Assembly: GCA_950106755.1 (NCBI GenBank)
Contig: OX467083.1
Location: forward strand, 48,932,555-48,996,554
DNA from: Climacium dendroides
Lineage: Eukaryota > Streptophyta > Bryopsida > Hypnales > Climaciaceae
Length of the DNA stretch: 64,000 nucleotides
Direction of reading: 5' to 3'
Positions within the stretch are counted from its first letter, which is position 1, and every line of letters starts with the position of its first letter. The position numbers were made by a program, and so were the translations under genes. Positions 48,587-58,772 of the stretch are shown here, in pieces. Below the pieces are notes generated by a model. That model saw nothing but the letters and a program-made list of their open reading frames with translations, had not been told where the DNA came from and ran no database searches.

Positions 48587-48705
48587 TTTGCAACGCGTAG
48601 CAATAGGACCATAAACCTTACAAACATTTAACAAGTACTTTTCCATAGTACCATTCAATGATAAAAATGGTAACCATGGAAACAAGGATCTCCCATCATC
48701 CATAG

Positions 48706-48851
48706 TACTACTTTTGTTTCTGAAAAAGACCCATGTTTCCTTTGTGAGGTAGGGATATCCCTTTTTGCAACATTGGTAACAAAAAGGGACCCTTACCTGA
48801 ATGGTTGAAACACAAAGGAAACGTAGGTCTTTTTCAGAAACAGAGGGAGTA
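48706..48851. mobile_element. Stowaway-like MITE hairpin
   Basis: About 146 bp able to fold over its whole length. The left arm reads tactacttttgtttctgaaaa then agacccatgtttcctttgtg; the right arm in reverse complement reads tactccctctgtttctgaaa then aagacctacgtttcctttgtg. The ends resemble the TACTCCCTC(C)GTTTC termini known from Tc1/mariner-type Stowaway MITEs, flanked by TA-rich sites. The long minus-strand frame across it (48431-48874) is a by-product of the hairpin and the tandem repeat. Confidence 0.7.
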
Positions 48852-49367
48852 GAACAGAAACGTGTTTCACCCATTCACACTTACAAGGCCACTACATTTC
48901 CCACATCAAGAACCCAACAAAACACTCACGTTGCAACAAGTTGAGATTTCAAAAAATGAAAGCAAACATTTCATTTCCGCATGAGTATACACACATGAAT
49001 TACAAATTCAACATCTTCACAGCATCTGCAACACATAACAGAAACACATATGTCTGAGGACACTTTCCGGCCCTTGGAATCTTCAAGCATTGACAACAAG
49101 CTCCTACTCCAAGGAGGACTATTCGAGGTAGTGGTTAGGCCAAAACACAGCTGAGAGTACAAACCAACCACAACATCGACAACTGAACACAACAGTCACA
49201 TGCAACCGTAATCCAAGTTCAGATATCGAGAGATGAAAGCAAACAATTTATTTCAGTAAAGGTAACTTACACATCGATCACACATTCAGCAGCATCTTTA
49301 CACTCTATAGGGAACACATTACAGAAACTCATAACTGCAAGGCAATTTCCTCAAAGATTCCAGCTCT

Positions 49368-50523
49368 TCAAGCATTGACAAGAGGCTCCCGCTCCGCAGA
49401 GGACGAGGCCGTAGTGTAGGCCAGAACATAGCTGATGATGTATGGCCCAAACCACAACACAATCAAGGTCACCGTGAGAGGCCAGCCGATGGGGACGAAG
49501 AAGGCCAGAATGAAGAGCAGCACCCCGGAGACTTCGAAAATGAGACCGGCTTGGTTGTGCAGGCTGTCCCATGCGGCGGTGGACGTCCAGGGGTTGACGA
49601 TGCCGATCACATAGTTCGGCTCCACGTGCTTCAGGTTGTGTCCGAACCAGATGAGCAGCCACAATGCTACGTTGGCCACGAATGTGCGAGCAGGGAAGTT
49701 GTGGAGAGGCCCCAAAGCTGCCGGAAGCAGGACGAACGTTTGAACGATGAAGAGGAAAATGGCAGGGAGTGTGATGATGTGGAAGATGGAGTGCTTCGAC
49801 TCATGCCTGCAAGCAAAATATCCACCGGTGAGCGAACATGTTCTGCAAGAGCATTGAGGTGCAGGAATGAAAAATTGGTAAAATTGGCAAAACTTCGTAT
49901 TGGTATTCCGCATCTGAATCTGAAGAACGGAATCCGTTCAGTTCCATACTACTGAAGAGGGAAAAACTCGCTAAAGGAGGTTTGAGACACCAATTCCAGA
50001 TACAGACACAGCAGTTGGTGGGAATAGGGTTACAGGGGACTCTCGGAGTGTGTTCTATGTAGAAAATGTGCGGACATCAAGGCGAAGTGCCCTGAGCAGT
50101 AGCAAGGGGAAATAGAGAGTGAGCATTACCCATGGCTCTCCAGGTCGCTATTGACGACAGCTTGGTACAAGGCGTAGGGCACGAGAAAGGTCAACACTGG
50201 AAGCAAGAGGAGTCCAAACCATCGCGGGGCCCAAAGCCACGGATGAGCTGCACATTTCGAGATACACACACAGCTCAAAAAACAAACTCGACAAAGGCCA
50301 AAACTAATCTGCCAATCCGCACTTGCAACAGCGAGCACTGTACAAAGTTTGATATAGAAATTAGGGTACAAACATCAGCAGAGAACTGATCAATGCTACA
50401 CGCACCATATAAATCCCACCAAATGGGGACTTTGTGGGGCGCATCGTGCCACTTGAAGATGGTGATGACCAAGCTGACCGCCGTGAGCAATCCCACCAGC
50501 ACTACAGGATTAGAACCCCCCAT
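49368..50523 (-). CDS. SdpI-like multi-pass membrane protein
   Basis: Three exons, 50523-50406, 50247-50130 and 49806-49368, join in phase to 224 residues with about six hydrophobic helices. Residues 1-75 resemble the DUF1648 N-terminal module of the SdpI family: a first helix, then HKVPIWWDLYG followed by WLWAPRWFGLLLLPVL. Residues about 80-205 resemble the SdpI module proper: a helix pair, then GHNLKHVEPNYVIGIVNPWT, an AAWDSLHNQAG stretch and two helices. In bacteria SdpI is an immunity and signal-transducing membrane protein against the SdpC peptide; many homologues have no known role. Assignment is by motif order from memory. The plant role and compartment are unknown; there is no obvious transit peptide. 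The introns and ordinary splice sites show it is a resident nuclear gene and not bacterial contamination. Confidence 0.75.
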
Positions 50524-52236
50524 CTCTGCAAGCAAACAATTCTCTCTGCAACTGAAGGTACGAATCGACAATGAAACGATTTGAGAAAGCTTCGGTGCAT
50601 CAATGTAAGTCTGGGTTTATGGTGGTGATGAGGCATATACTTCATCAAATATACTAAAAGTCGCTATAGAAGCACATTCATTGTACAGTTGGCATGGAGA
50701 TGGGCAGGGACTTCGAGCCCCTCCACTTGGCGCCCATGCTCTGCGGCATTGGCAGTGTCCAAAGGTAAGTTCCATTTCCGATGAGATTCTGACGTGGCCG
50801 ATTTCGACGGTGGAAACGAGCTCCCTGGTAACTTTGCCTTGGTTTGTTTACAGCTCCTGCATGCGAGTCTCGTTTGATTCTCCTCCAGTAACTTTGCTAT
50901 TCTTGTTAATTTTATAAGTAAGAGTGGGAGGGATGAATTTAGATGCACTTCTGGACTAGGTTCATTTGTGGACCAGATTCACTAGTTTCCACACTATTCC
51001 AAACACCAAGTGTGAACTCACGGGATCTAATTCTTTCATGTTGTTAGGGACGCAATCACTGTTGTGATGATGACAAGAAGAAGACGGACGGAAAGAATTC
51101 TAATCGTTACAGATTGGCGTGCATGTGTCCAACGCAAAGATCCTAAGATAAAGACGTGATGATGACACTGTTACTGGAGTCGTTTAAGATTGGTAATCTT
51201 ACAGGATGGTCGGTGAGAACTAAATGCTCTTACGACGACATGGCGAAATCTGCTACTCAGTTTTTGATGCCGCGAAGTCTACAACATAAGAGCACGGTCA
51301 AATGTCAATTGTTAACGATTCTTCGAGATCAAGGGAAGGCACTGAGTCTGATAATCGAGAAGTTTACGAGGCAAGATGGATCACTCATCAGAATCAGCAT
51401 TCGGGGAGTATTTCGAGCTTCACCGGCATCGGACTTCATTTCCCATGTCAACCGGTTTTTCACGTGTCTACATTTTTACTGTAAGAAGGAATTTGGTCGG
51501 TTTTGATCCTGTAGTTTCAAAATGAACCCGTTTTCTACTCATTTTCGTCGACTCACAATACACTAACCGCCGGTTCTCTGAGTTATAGTTGGATACTGGC
51601 ATATGCCCTCGTTCAAGCTAGGAAGATTCTCGGGCTTGGTAGCGGATCAACCTGATGCCATTGCCTCCTCCGTGCATTCCATTTATATCATAAGTGAGCA
51701 CATTTAGATTTTCAGCTGTTCTAGAGACGTACAGAGGTGATGAACTCACATTTGGATAAGTCCCTGGCTTGCCGCTTGGACAGTAAGTTCATATCCAATC
51801 CGAGTGTTTCATACGCTAGTGATATCCTAACCCACTCTCAATATGTATTCTTGAATGCTTGTGGGGTTGTCTACTGATAGTACTCATGACAAGCGCTTGT
51901 CTAGAACAAAAAACACTGAAGTCAAGATAAGAATCGAAGAAAACGGTGATACAATGCTTGTTGCTCTTAGATGCCATATGTCCCAAGCTCAGCATCAGTC
52001 ACTGCCTTGCGGAGCTGGAAACGTTAGCAACAGACCACAATGACTAAAACATGATAATCAGTAGGGCACAACCCTAACCCGAAGGGCTAAACATTCAGCG
52101 CTGCAAGAATCTCTACAATTCCATCTCATTCCAATGTCTGTCTCAATACCTCTACACAGCTACAAAACCTGAAGCAAGGTCTGAAAAAGAGCTGCAAAAA
52201 TTAGGGACAGTAGCAGCTCAAACAATCCTTGCTTCA
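50524..52236. other. intergenic, no supported gene
   Basis: The left part should hold the promoter of the SdpI-like gene and the right part the 3' UTR of the ABC ATPase gene. Short frames on both strands (for example 50681-50917 and 51156-51506) have no domains, splice context or protein-like composition. Confidence 0.5.
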
Positions 52237-53205
52237 CTACCTCAATCCACCATTCATATGCGCTTGTTGTGTGTGGATGTAGCGTTTCACATCTTCGACA
52301 CGGCCCGCCAGTACAATTCGGCCATCCTCCATGTAAACCGCACCGTCGGCGAAGTCCAGTTCTTCAAAACGATGCGTCACCCACAAAGCCGTGACGGATC
52401 CTCCGACAACACTGCGCACAGCTTCCAGCACCTCCATTTGGTCTGCTTCGTCCAAAAACGTGGTGAGCTCGTCCAGCAACAACACACGGCTGGACTCGGC
52501 CAAGGCCCCGGCTATGGCGACGCGTTGCTTCTGCCCTCCACTGAGGGTCTGCACTGGTCGCTGCCCATAGTCACTCATGCCCACAGCCTCCAAGGAAGTG
52601 TACACGCGAGATTTGACTTCGTCTTCGGATAAGTCCAAGTGGCCGAGACCAAAGGCAACGTCCGCCTCGGCCGTTGGCATCACCACCTGGTGGTCAGGGT
52701 TTTGGAACACGAAGCTGCGAGGTCCGACGATGAAGAGCTTCCCGCGATTGGGCCGCAACAGCCCTGTCAAAGTCTTCAGGAGCGTCGACTTGCCGCAGCC
52801 GTTGGGTCCGAGTAACATCCACAGCTCCCCTTCTGGAATCTGCAACGAACATCCTTTCAGCACAACGATGTCTTCGCCTTTGTCGCCGTTCACGGTGAGT
52901 CCCAAGTCCCTCGCATTGATTGCGAGGGGTGATGGTTCCGCATTGCTCTTCACACCTGCGGCAAGCGCCTGGCCTCGTTGAAAAAATCTCGCGGCGGGCA
53001 AGTCACTGACGGCGAGGTCCTCGCGACGGCTCCCGAGATGTACTCTGCTTCGTTTGGTATGCGATAATAACCTAAAATTTGACAACAACGGGAGTGGGAG
53101 GCTGGCGGAAGCAGGAGCACCCAAGGAGCAACATTTCCTAGAAATTCCAGCGTCGAGGAATTTTGTCGATGTGAGTTGGACTAACGAGGCGCAAGACTGC
53201 GTCAT
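52237..53205 (-). CDS. ABCI10: plastid-targeted ABC ATPase, ABCI10-like (ECF/CbiO type)
   Basis: Non-intrinsic ABC ATPase resembling the A component of energy-coupling-factor transporters; the Arabidopsis ABCI10 is chloroplast-located and thought to work with a separate membrane partner. Single uninterrupted exon, 322 residues, starting at an ATG. The first roughly 85 residues are rich in Ser, Leu, Ala and Arg with few acids, like a chloroplast transit peptide. All nucleotide-binding motifs are intact: Walker A GPNGCGKST (133-141), Q-loop FQNPDHQ (Q158), signature LSGGQ (211-215), Walker B VLLLDE (231-236) with an unusual DELTTFLD D-loop, and switch histidine WVTH (H278). Closest paralogue families would be CbiO/EcfA. 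The symbol is given by family resemblance, not by a database search. Confidence 0.9.
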   Translation of the reverse strand: MTQSCASLVQLTSTKFLDAGISRKCCSLGAPASASLPLPLLSNFRLLSHTKRSRVHLGSRREDLAVSDLPAARFFQRGQALAAGVKSNAEPSPLAINARDLGLTVNGDKGEDIVVLKGCSLQIPEGELWMLLGPNGCGKSTLLKTLTGLLRPNRGKLFIVGPRSFVFQNPDHQVVMPTAEADVAFGLGHLDLSEDEVKSRVYTSLEAVGMSDYGQRPVQTLSGGQKQRVAIAGALAESSRVLLLDELTTFLDEADQMEVLEAVRSVVGGSVTALWVTHRFEELDFADGAVYMEDGRIVLAGRVEDVKRYIHTQQAHMNGGLR

Positions 53206-53926
53206 TTTCGAAGACGGACCTGACTCAACATAGCATGTGCTAATCCCCCTACATCGGCTGAATCATCAGACACAATTGGGAATTTCAGATCAAAATTCAG
53301 CAACAATCGCCTAGAAATTCAATGAAACATCACAGTCCACGAATCGAGTAACCCACTTCCTCCCATAATAGCTCGACATCAAAGAAGTCACGATGCTCAG
53401 CATAGAACCTAATTTCTGAGTTAAGCTCTTGTTTCTACACGCCCGAAACCCTAATTGAACGTCAAAGGAAGGTCAAGACAAACAGTTTCCTCGGGATTTA
53501 CCGATGATTTCCCCTCACAATGCACTCAAATTAAAACCCACAGAATTATGTTTTGAAAAGTGCTGAGGCTAGAGCTGCACCTGAAATGAAGCGTGCCGGA
53601 ACAACAATAACGAGCAGGAGTTTCTGCTACCGTCGAAGATGAGAGCCTCAACAGAGAAGAGACGGGGGTTCCCGATTCTGGGAAGCTTTGTGGGAGCTGA
53701 ACTGCTGTAGTGGAAATGGAGAATGATGTCGAGGGTTTCAGTAGTCTTTGTTTTTGTTTGCGGTTGGAGTAGGGGACCTTTAGGGTAATGCTCATGCAAG
53801 CGAAAGGATCTGTAACCCCTCAGCACCCCTTGGTCGATCGTTCCAGACGGGGATTCGCTCCTTGTGGATGTTTCCATTGGGAATTCAAGGGGTTAAACTC
53901 TTGGTGGCTAGCTTCGGCCGAATCTG
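53206..53926. promoter_or_regulatory. divergent spacer between the ABC ATPase and the CxxC candidate
   Basis: About 720 bp upstream of both start codons, expected to hold the ABC ATPase promoter and leader. It contains gaaaccctaattg at about 53447, an AAACCCTAA telo-box often found in plant housekeeping promoters. Frames inside (53526-53877, minus) are not convincingly coding. Confidence 0.4.
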
Positions 53927-54350
53927 ATGGCGAGGCTTTCGCATTCTGCCCTGCTCTCGTCACGTCCATCTGTAAGACGCTGCTGCTGCAGCGAGATCGG
54001 AGGAATCTCCCCCATGCCCTTGAACCGGCATCCCATGGCATTGCCCCACTCCTCTGCCCCACCTCTGAGCCTCCCGTCGGGGATCCGGTCCTTCACCGTT
54101 CTTTTAGGTACCGATCGTTGCCATCCGTGCAATCCTTTCAATTTTTTCATGTCATTCCTCATAGATGACATGGTTTCTTTTGGCAGCAAAGAGAGGGACC
54201 TGCGTGTCCACCATCACTTCAACCACCTGCGCATTTAACGCTCTGAAGAGTTTTGCTTTCTTTGCTGAAGAGCAATCGTGCATGTGCCCTATTTGCGGAG
54301 AGCTTGTTTTCGTATTGAGTGAAGATGCCGCATCGGTGGCAGTGTTGTAA
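53927..54350 (+). CDS. possible small organelle-targeted CxxC protein
   Basis: Two exons, 53927-54107 and 54187-54350, join in phase across a 79-bp GT-AG intron (donor ttttag/gtaccg, acceptor tttggcag) to 114 residues. The first exon is rich in Ser, Arg, Pro and Leu with almost no acidic residues (MARLSHSALLSSRPSVRR at the start), as expected for a plastid or mitochondrial presequence. The second ends in a short domain with EEQSCMCPICGELVFVL, a CxCxxC cluster that could bind metal. I do not recognise the family. The short length and lack of a known domain leave real doubt; it could also be the leader of a non-coding transcript. Confidence 0.4.
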
Positions 54351-54960
54351 ACCTGGCAGTTGCATAATAGCTTTTGCTTAACCAAGGTTTTTACAACGAT
54401 TTATATGCCACAAATGCTTCAATGCTTTCATCAGCTAGTTTTTGTCGATGTAACATCCTGGGTGAAGAAGATTTGCTGCTTTTGAAGATCGTATTAATCC
54501 TCAAGGTGCAGATGAATTTAAGGTCGAGTAGGGCACATTTCATGAGGGAAGGTGGCGACGAATGGACAGCTATATGACATCATGATGGAGAGGTTTAAAA
54601 CTCTGTTTTATCTCTTTTGCGGCATGTGATGGTATTAAATGGCAAAAGAAGCATTTCTCCCTCCATGGCATAGAGAGGTTGCAAGCATGGACTGGTAGTA
54701 GTATCCATGATGGTGAAACTTGAAAAGAGTGAAGCGGAACTTTGTCTTCAAATTATGAAAGTGGAGTTCAAGAAACGAGATCTTTTTTATTTGTAGTGTG
54801 TCAGAAAGTCGATATATCCAACATGGGGATGATCAGGGGCATCCGAAAGAAGCAATATCAATGTCAGGACACGTTTACCGGACGGAAGAGGGGCACGAGA
54901 ATTGGAGTCTCATAAGAATGAGACTTGATAGACAGAGCTCAAATTGAAAAGCTTTACACA

Positions 54961-57900
54961 ATGACAGAAGCGAAGTCTACTGAGAGGGTACCTTATTGGG
55001 AGGCCTTCCGATTAGACAGGACTTGGAAACCTCCTCCACCGCGTGTAACTCATAGCAAGTCAGCTTGCTTTGGTCCCCAGGTACTTTGTGCAAATTATAT
55101 CCTTTGTAGCACTCCACAATGTCGTTCAGAAGTCGTCAAATTTTTTGTCGAAGTGAAGGATATTATTTATCTCTCTCCCAGTTTTTATTAGCGGTAGTCT
55201 ACACTCATTCTTTAGTCTGATTCTCTTTACTTGAAATCGTGCATTACTCTTCCTTTTGCCTGTCTGCTATTCGACAGTTTCTATGAAATGATCTGTTGAG
55301 TGGTTGTTTGACGCAGATATTATCAAAGAGGGTTACTGCTCCATGTATTGGATTTGGCACGGGTAGTCGCTATGCTTTTGAAAGGGTATAATCACATCAA
55401 ATTTGGTTCAAATGTGTAGTCGGACTATCAAGTTGTGATGGTTTAGGCTCATTTAGTTGATTCATTATCTATTTGCACATACAATATCAAAGAATTCTTG
55501 AGGCACGCGTTTTAATTCTTATATCTAGAGTGAGGACTAAGATATAAATAAATCTTCTGCAGGCTCTAGACAGTGAAGTCATCTGTAGTTACTGTTGTGA
55601 TGTCTGGGCAGACATTTATGATGCTCTGGAATTGTGGGTGCAGATGTTTGTCAATGCTGAAATGGCAGCGAAGACACCAGGGAACAACAGTCCTGGTATG
55701 AATTTCCAGGAAGCATAGTTTAGCACTTCAATACGCTATAATGTTGCTAGGACTTGTAGTTGTGTATGAGCGATCTCGCATATGAATTTTGTTGTGGAGT
55801 CCCTGATCAGTGATGCTCCTCACTGCTCGAGGTTGATTTAAGTATTGGTAACATCTAGGTGCCACTTGAGATGGACAGTCCGAATCTCTTTTACTGTCGG
55901 TCTAACAAGAACTGAGCTCGTTGGAATATTGGTTTAGGGTTGGACTTATTCCTGATAATCTTGGATTTTAGAATCTCAGTTCTGGCACCATGTCTATCTT
56001 AAAGAAGGATTAAAGCTTCTGGGCAGGCCTTTGTACTTACCTTTTACTGCTTCGTCAATCACATGCTGCAACTAAATTACTTATTGAATGTGTGCTGCTT
56101 ACTGTTGTGTGCACAGGTCCTGTCTACAAGTCGATTTCATCATTTGGCAAACAACCTCAATCGCATTGTGAGTCCCCTGCCGAGGTGAAAATCGGGACTG
56201 CAAAACGTTTTGCGAGGGTAAGTGTCCCAATGCATCTGCTAATAGAGTTATCCTTGAATTCATTCAAAGTGGGGATGCTGACCTTGTTTCAGTAAGAAAG
56301 TAGGGGTGAATCTAATGAATAATTTCGTGAGTAAATTAGTTGTTGGCAAGCCCTTGTTTGGTCGTTCAATCTTGAATCTGAGATAGTGTGGTATTTGAGG
56401 ACAGCTCTAATATGTGCCGAGATGAGAATTTGAAAGTTTTGCTTTTCTTCGACCTCCCTACAGGACAAAATTGCTTTTAGTTTCTCTAATTAAGCGGTTC
56501 TGGTCATGCAGAAAGGACCAGATCAAATGCCCGGACCTGGAGCATATAATCCAGCAGGATCTGCTTTTGGTGATCAGGTGCAAAAGAAAGCATACTGCTC
56601 ATATTTGACATTTATAGTTCTGCCAATGTGATATCACCAGCGGCACAGTTAACAAATTATAGAAATTCATGGCTATGGGTTGATTTTGCAAGGCTGATCA
56701 ACTGGCATTCGTATCAAATATTTTTGCTCTATTTCCAGTCTATTTGAGTGGTACCAACTTACAGGCAGGCAACTTCTGTCTTGATTAAGTTCTCGTTATC
56801 TGGAATCATGATTTCACAGGTAAGATCCGAAAAAAAATCTCCTGAAAAGACAGCGTTCACCGTTGGAAGTAGGGCGGCACAAGCAAAGATGTTCGTGCAC
56901 AAAGATTTTGACAAGGTAATTTAATATACGATCCATGAAGTGAATGCCCCTCGTCAAATTAAGATAGAGCCACCCATCACCAACCAGTACCCCATCGGCA
57001 GTCAGTAGGGTGGCAGAAATGCAGCAAAGGCTGGGGCTAATTTTGAAACACGGATTCTTGGTTTCCAACCATCAATTCCTTCATTCTTTTCATGACACAC
57101 CTGCTTGGTTTGGGGTGCCAAAGTGAACAAGAAGTAGTCTCTTAAATGAGCGGTTTTGGAATAGTCTACACATTGAATATGGGTCCAGACCAACTTTTGC
57201 CTTCCAAAATTCATAGTAATTTCAGTTCAAGCGATAAAATTACTAAATGTTGATAATCCCCCTCATTTCTATCTCTGCACCTGTAGAAATGTTTCCTTCG
57301 CCTATACTGCACATCATCTCACAGTTGCTTATTTGGTCACAGTTGCTATCACATGAGATACTCTAGTTCATTGCTGACTGACATTGTCAATGAGTCTGGT
57401 ACTGTGATTACTCAAGAAAAATACTATATAATGGTATAAGGTAGATTTCTCAATTCCACCTGGCTCCTTAAACCATACGAGTATTTTTTCGCTCAATATC
57501 ATTCAAGTAGAAACCTTCACCAATGAAAGCTACCACATGCCAAGATTTCATTCGTGCAAAGTGCCTCGGAGTTAGGAAGATCAGAACAATCAGAGTCTAG
57601 AGCGTGGTTTTGGAAATGACACCTGACTTTGAAAATTCGTATCTAATTCGAGACAACTCCAAAAATTACAAAACGACTTGTGGTGGGTTTAGGGTTGTGG
57701 TGGTAAGTGCACAACAACTTGCGGTTGTGCGGCTGTACTGCACTAGGTTGGTTTTGGTGGAATTTCATACTTGTTGAATAGACGAATTAAGTTGAATGTT
57801 ATTTCAGGCCTTAACAGGCATTTGAAAATATGTGCAGGAAAAGTGGGGGTTGACGTCACCAGGACCGAATTGCCCTCAAAAATCCACTTTTGGGTATCAA

Positions 57901-58772
57901 AATATGTCTGGAAATCGAACTGCTCCGGTCATCAATTTCACCAAAGGGCAGAGAACGCTGGTAACGATCTTGTGGAACCATGACAAATGAAGCTCGCTCA
58001 GAATAATGTCATTCCTCATAGAACATCTCCAAGATTTGACCTATTAGTAGTCATGTTCTTCAGATCCTGGAGTGCATGCGTCTTTGAGATCTTGTAATTT
58101 CAGAAACTTCGAAACTTGTGTCAAAATGTTATTCATGTCCGTGATGGATAATTTCCAGAGGGATCGAGGAGGTGAATCTGCTGGACCGGGAGAGTATCCA
58201 ATCAAAGGATCAGTAGGAAAGCAACCCGAATCTCAGAGGGTTACGTTACCTGCTTACAGCTTCCCTCAAAGTACTCGAGAAGGAAGGGATAAGGTACCAC
58301 TGCAGACAGTCCTTTGCACATCTTTTTACGGTAGCGCTTTCGGTTGTGTTGATCATGTTCCCGTTCGGTCCATATTTATAACTACTTACTTAGTGGGCTC
58401 TGTGCTCACATTTGCTCTCGTGACAGACGTTTTTGTCAAAAGAACATGACAAAGCTTATATGGGACAAGTATCGAACGGACCTGGTCAATTTGGGCAAAT
58501 ATCTTCTGTAGTGAGTGTTTCAAACCTTTCCAACATAACGATAATTCATCGTCCATAGATTGGTCTCACTTTACATTATCTGAAAACGTAGTCGTTAAAG
58601 TATGTAGGAAGAGTGCAGTACGTGCATAGTCTGAATTTCGGTTTCTTCGACGTGGCAGGGTAACCAAGCTAACTCAAAGTGTGCGAATCCGCCGTTCATA
58701 AAATTCACGAAAGGTTTGAGATGGAATGCTGCAATTGAAGATTTGCCAGGCCCAGGCGCTTACGACGTTTGA
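54961..58772 (+). CDS. sperm-tail PG-rich repeat (SHIPPO/STPGR) protein
   Basis: STPGR proteins are associated with microtubules of flagella and cilia. Ten exons: 54961-55080, 55317-55385, 55644-55695, 56117-56217, 56512-56577, 56820-56915, 57838-57960, 58159-58293, 58427-58510 and 58659-58772, all in phase, giving 319 residues. PG-repeat motifs recur at regular spacing and mostly one per exon: NNSPGPVYKS, MPGPGAYNPAGSAFG, TSPGPNCPQKSTFG, ESAGPGEYPIKGSVG, SNGPGQFGQISSVG and the terminal DLPGPGAYDV. Between them lie S/A-F-x-G-x-(Q/R) turns such as SSFGKQPQS, VGSRAAQAKMF and FTKGQRTL. The N-terminal part has YWEAFRLDRTW and IGFGTGSRYAFER. The start is the first ATG in the frame; an additional upstream exon is possible. 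Intron 6 (56916-57837) carries a reverse copy of a dispersed repeat. A role in motile sperm is inferred from the family. Confidence 0.85.
56955..57345 (-). repeat. dispersed repeat, copy 3, in an STPGR intron
   Basis: Reverse-oriented copy of the family at 14801-15130 and 15763-16165. Read on the minus strand it contains aaataagcaactgt, gtgcagagatagaaatgagg, cttgaactgaaattactatg and ttggtctggaccca, and ends ttggtgatgggtggctct, the reverse complement of the agagccacccatcaccaa terminus. Similarity to copy 2 is high, so activity was relatively recent compared with the other families here. Confidence 0.65.

Noticed and set aside
48431..48874. 147-codon minus-strand frame
   Set aside because: It spans a tandem duplication and a hairpin element; the repeated peptide reflects the DNA repeats and has no domain.
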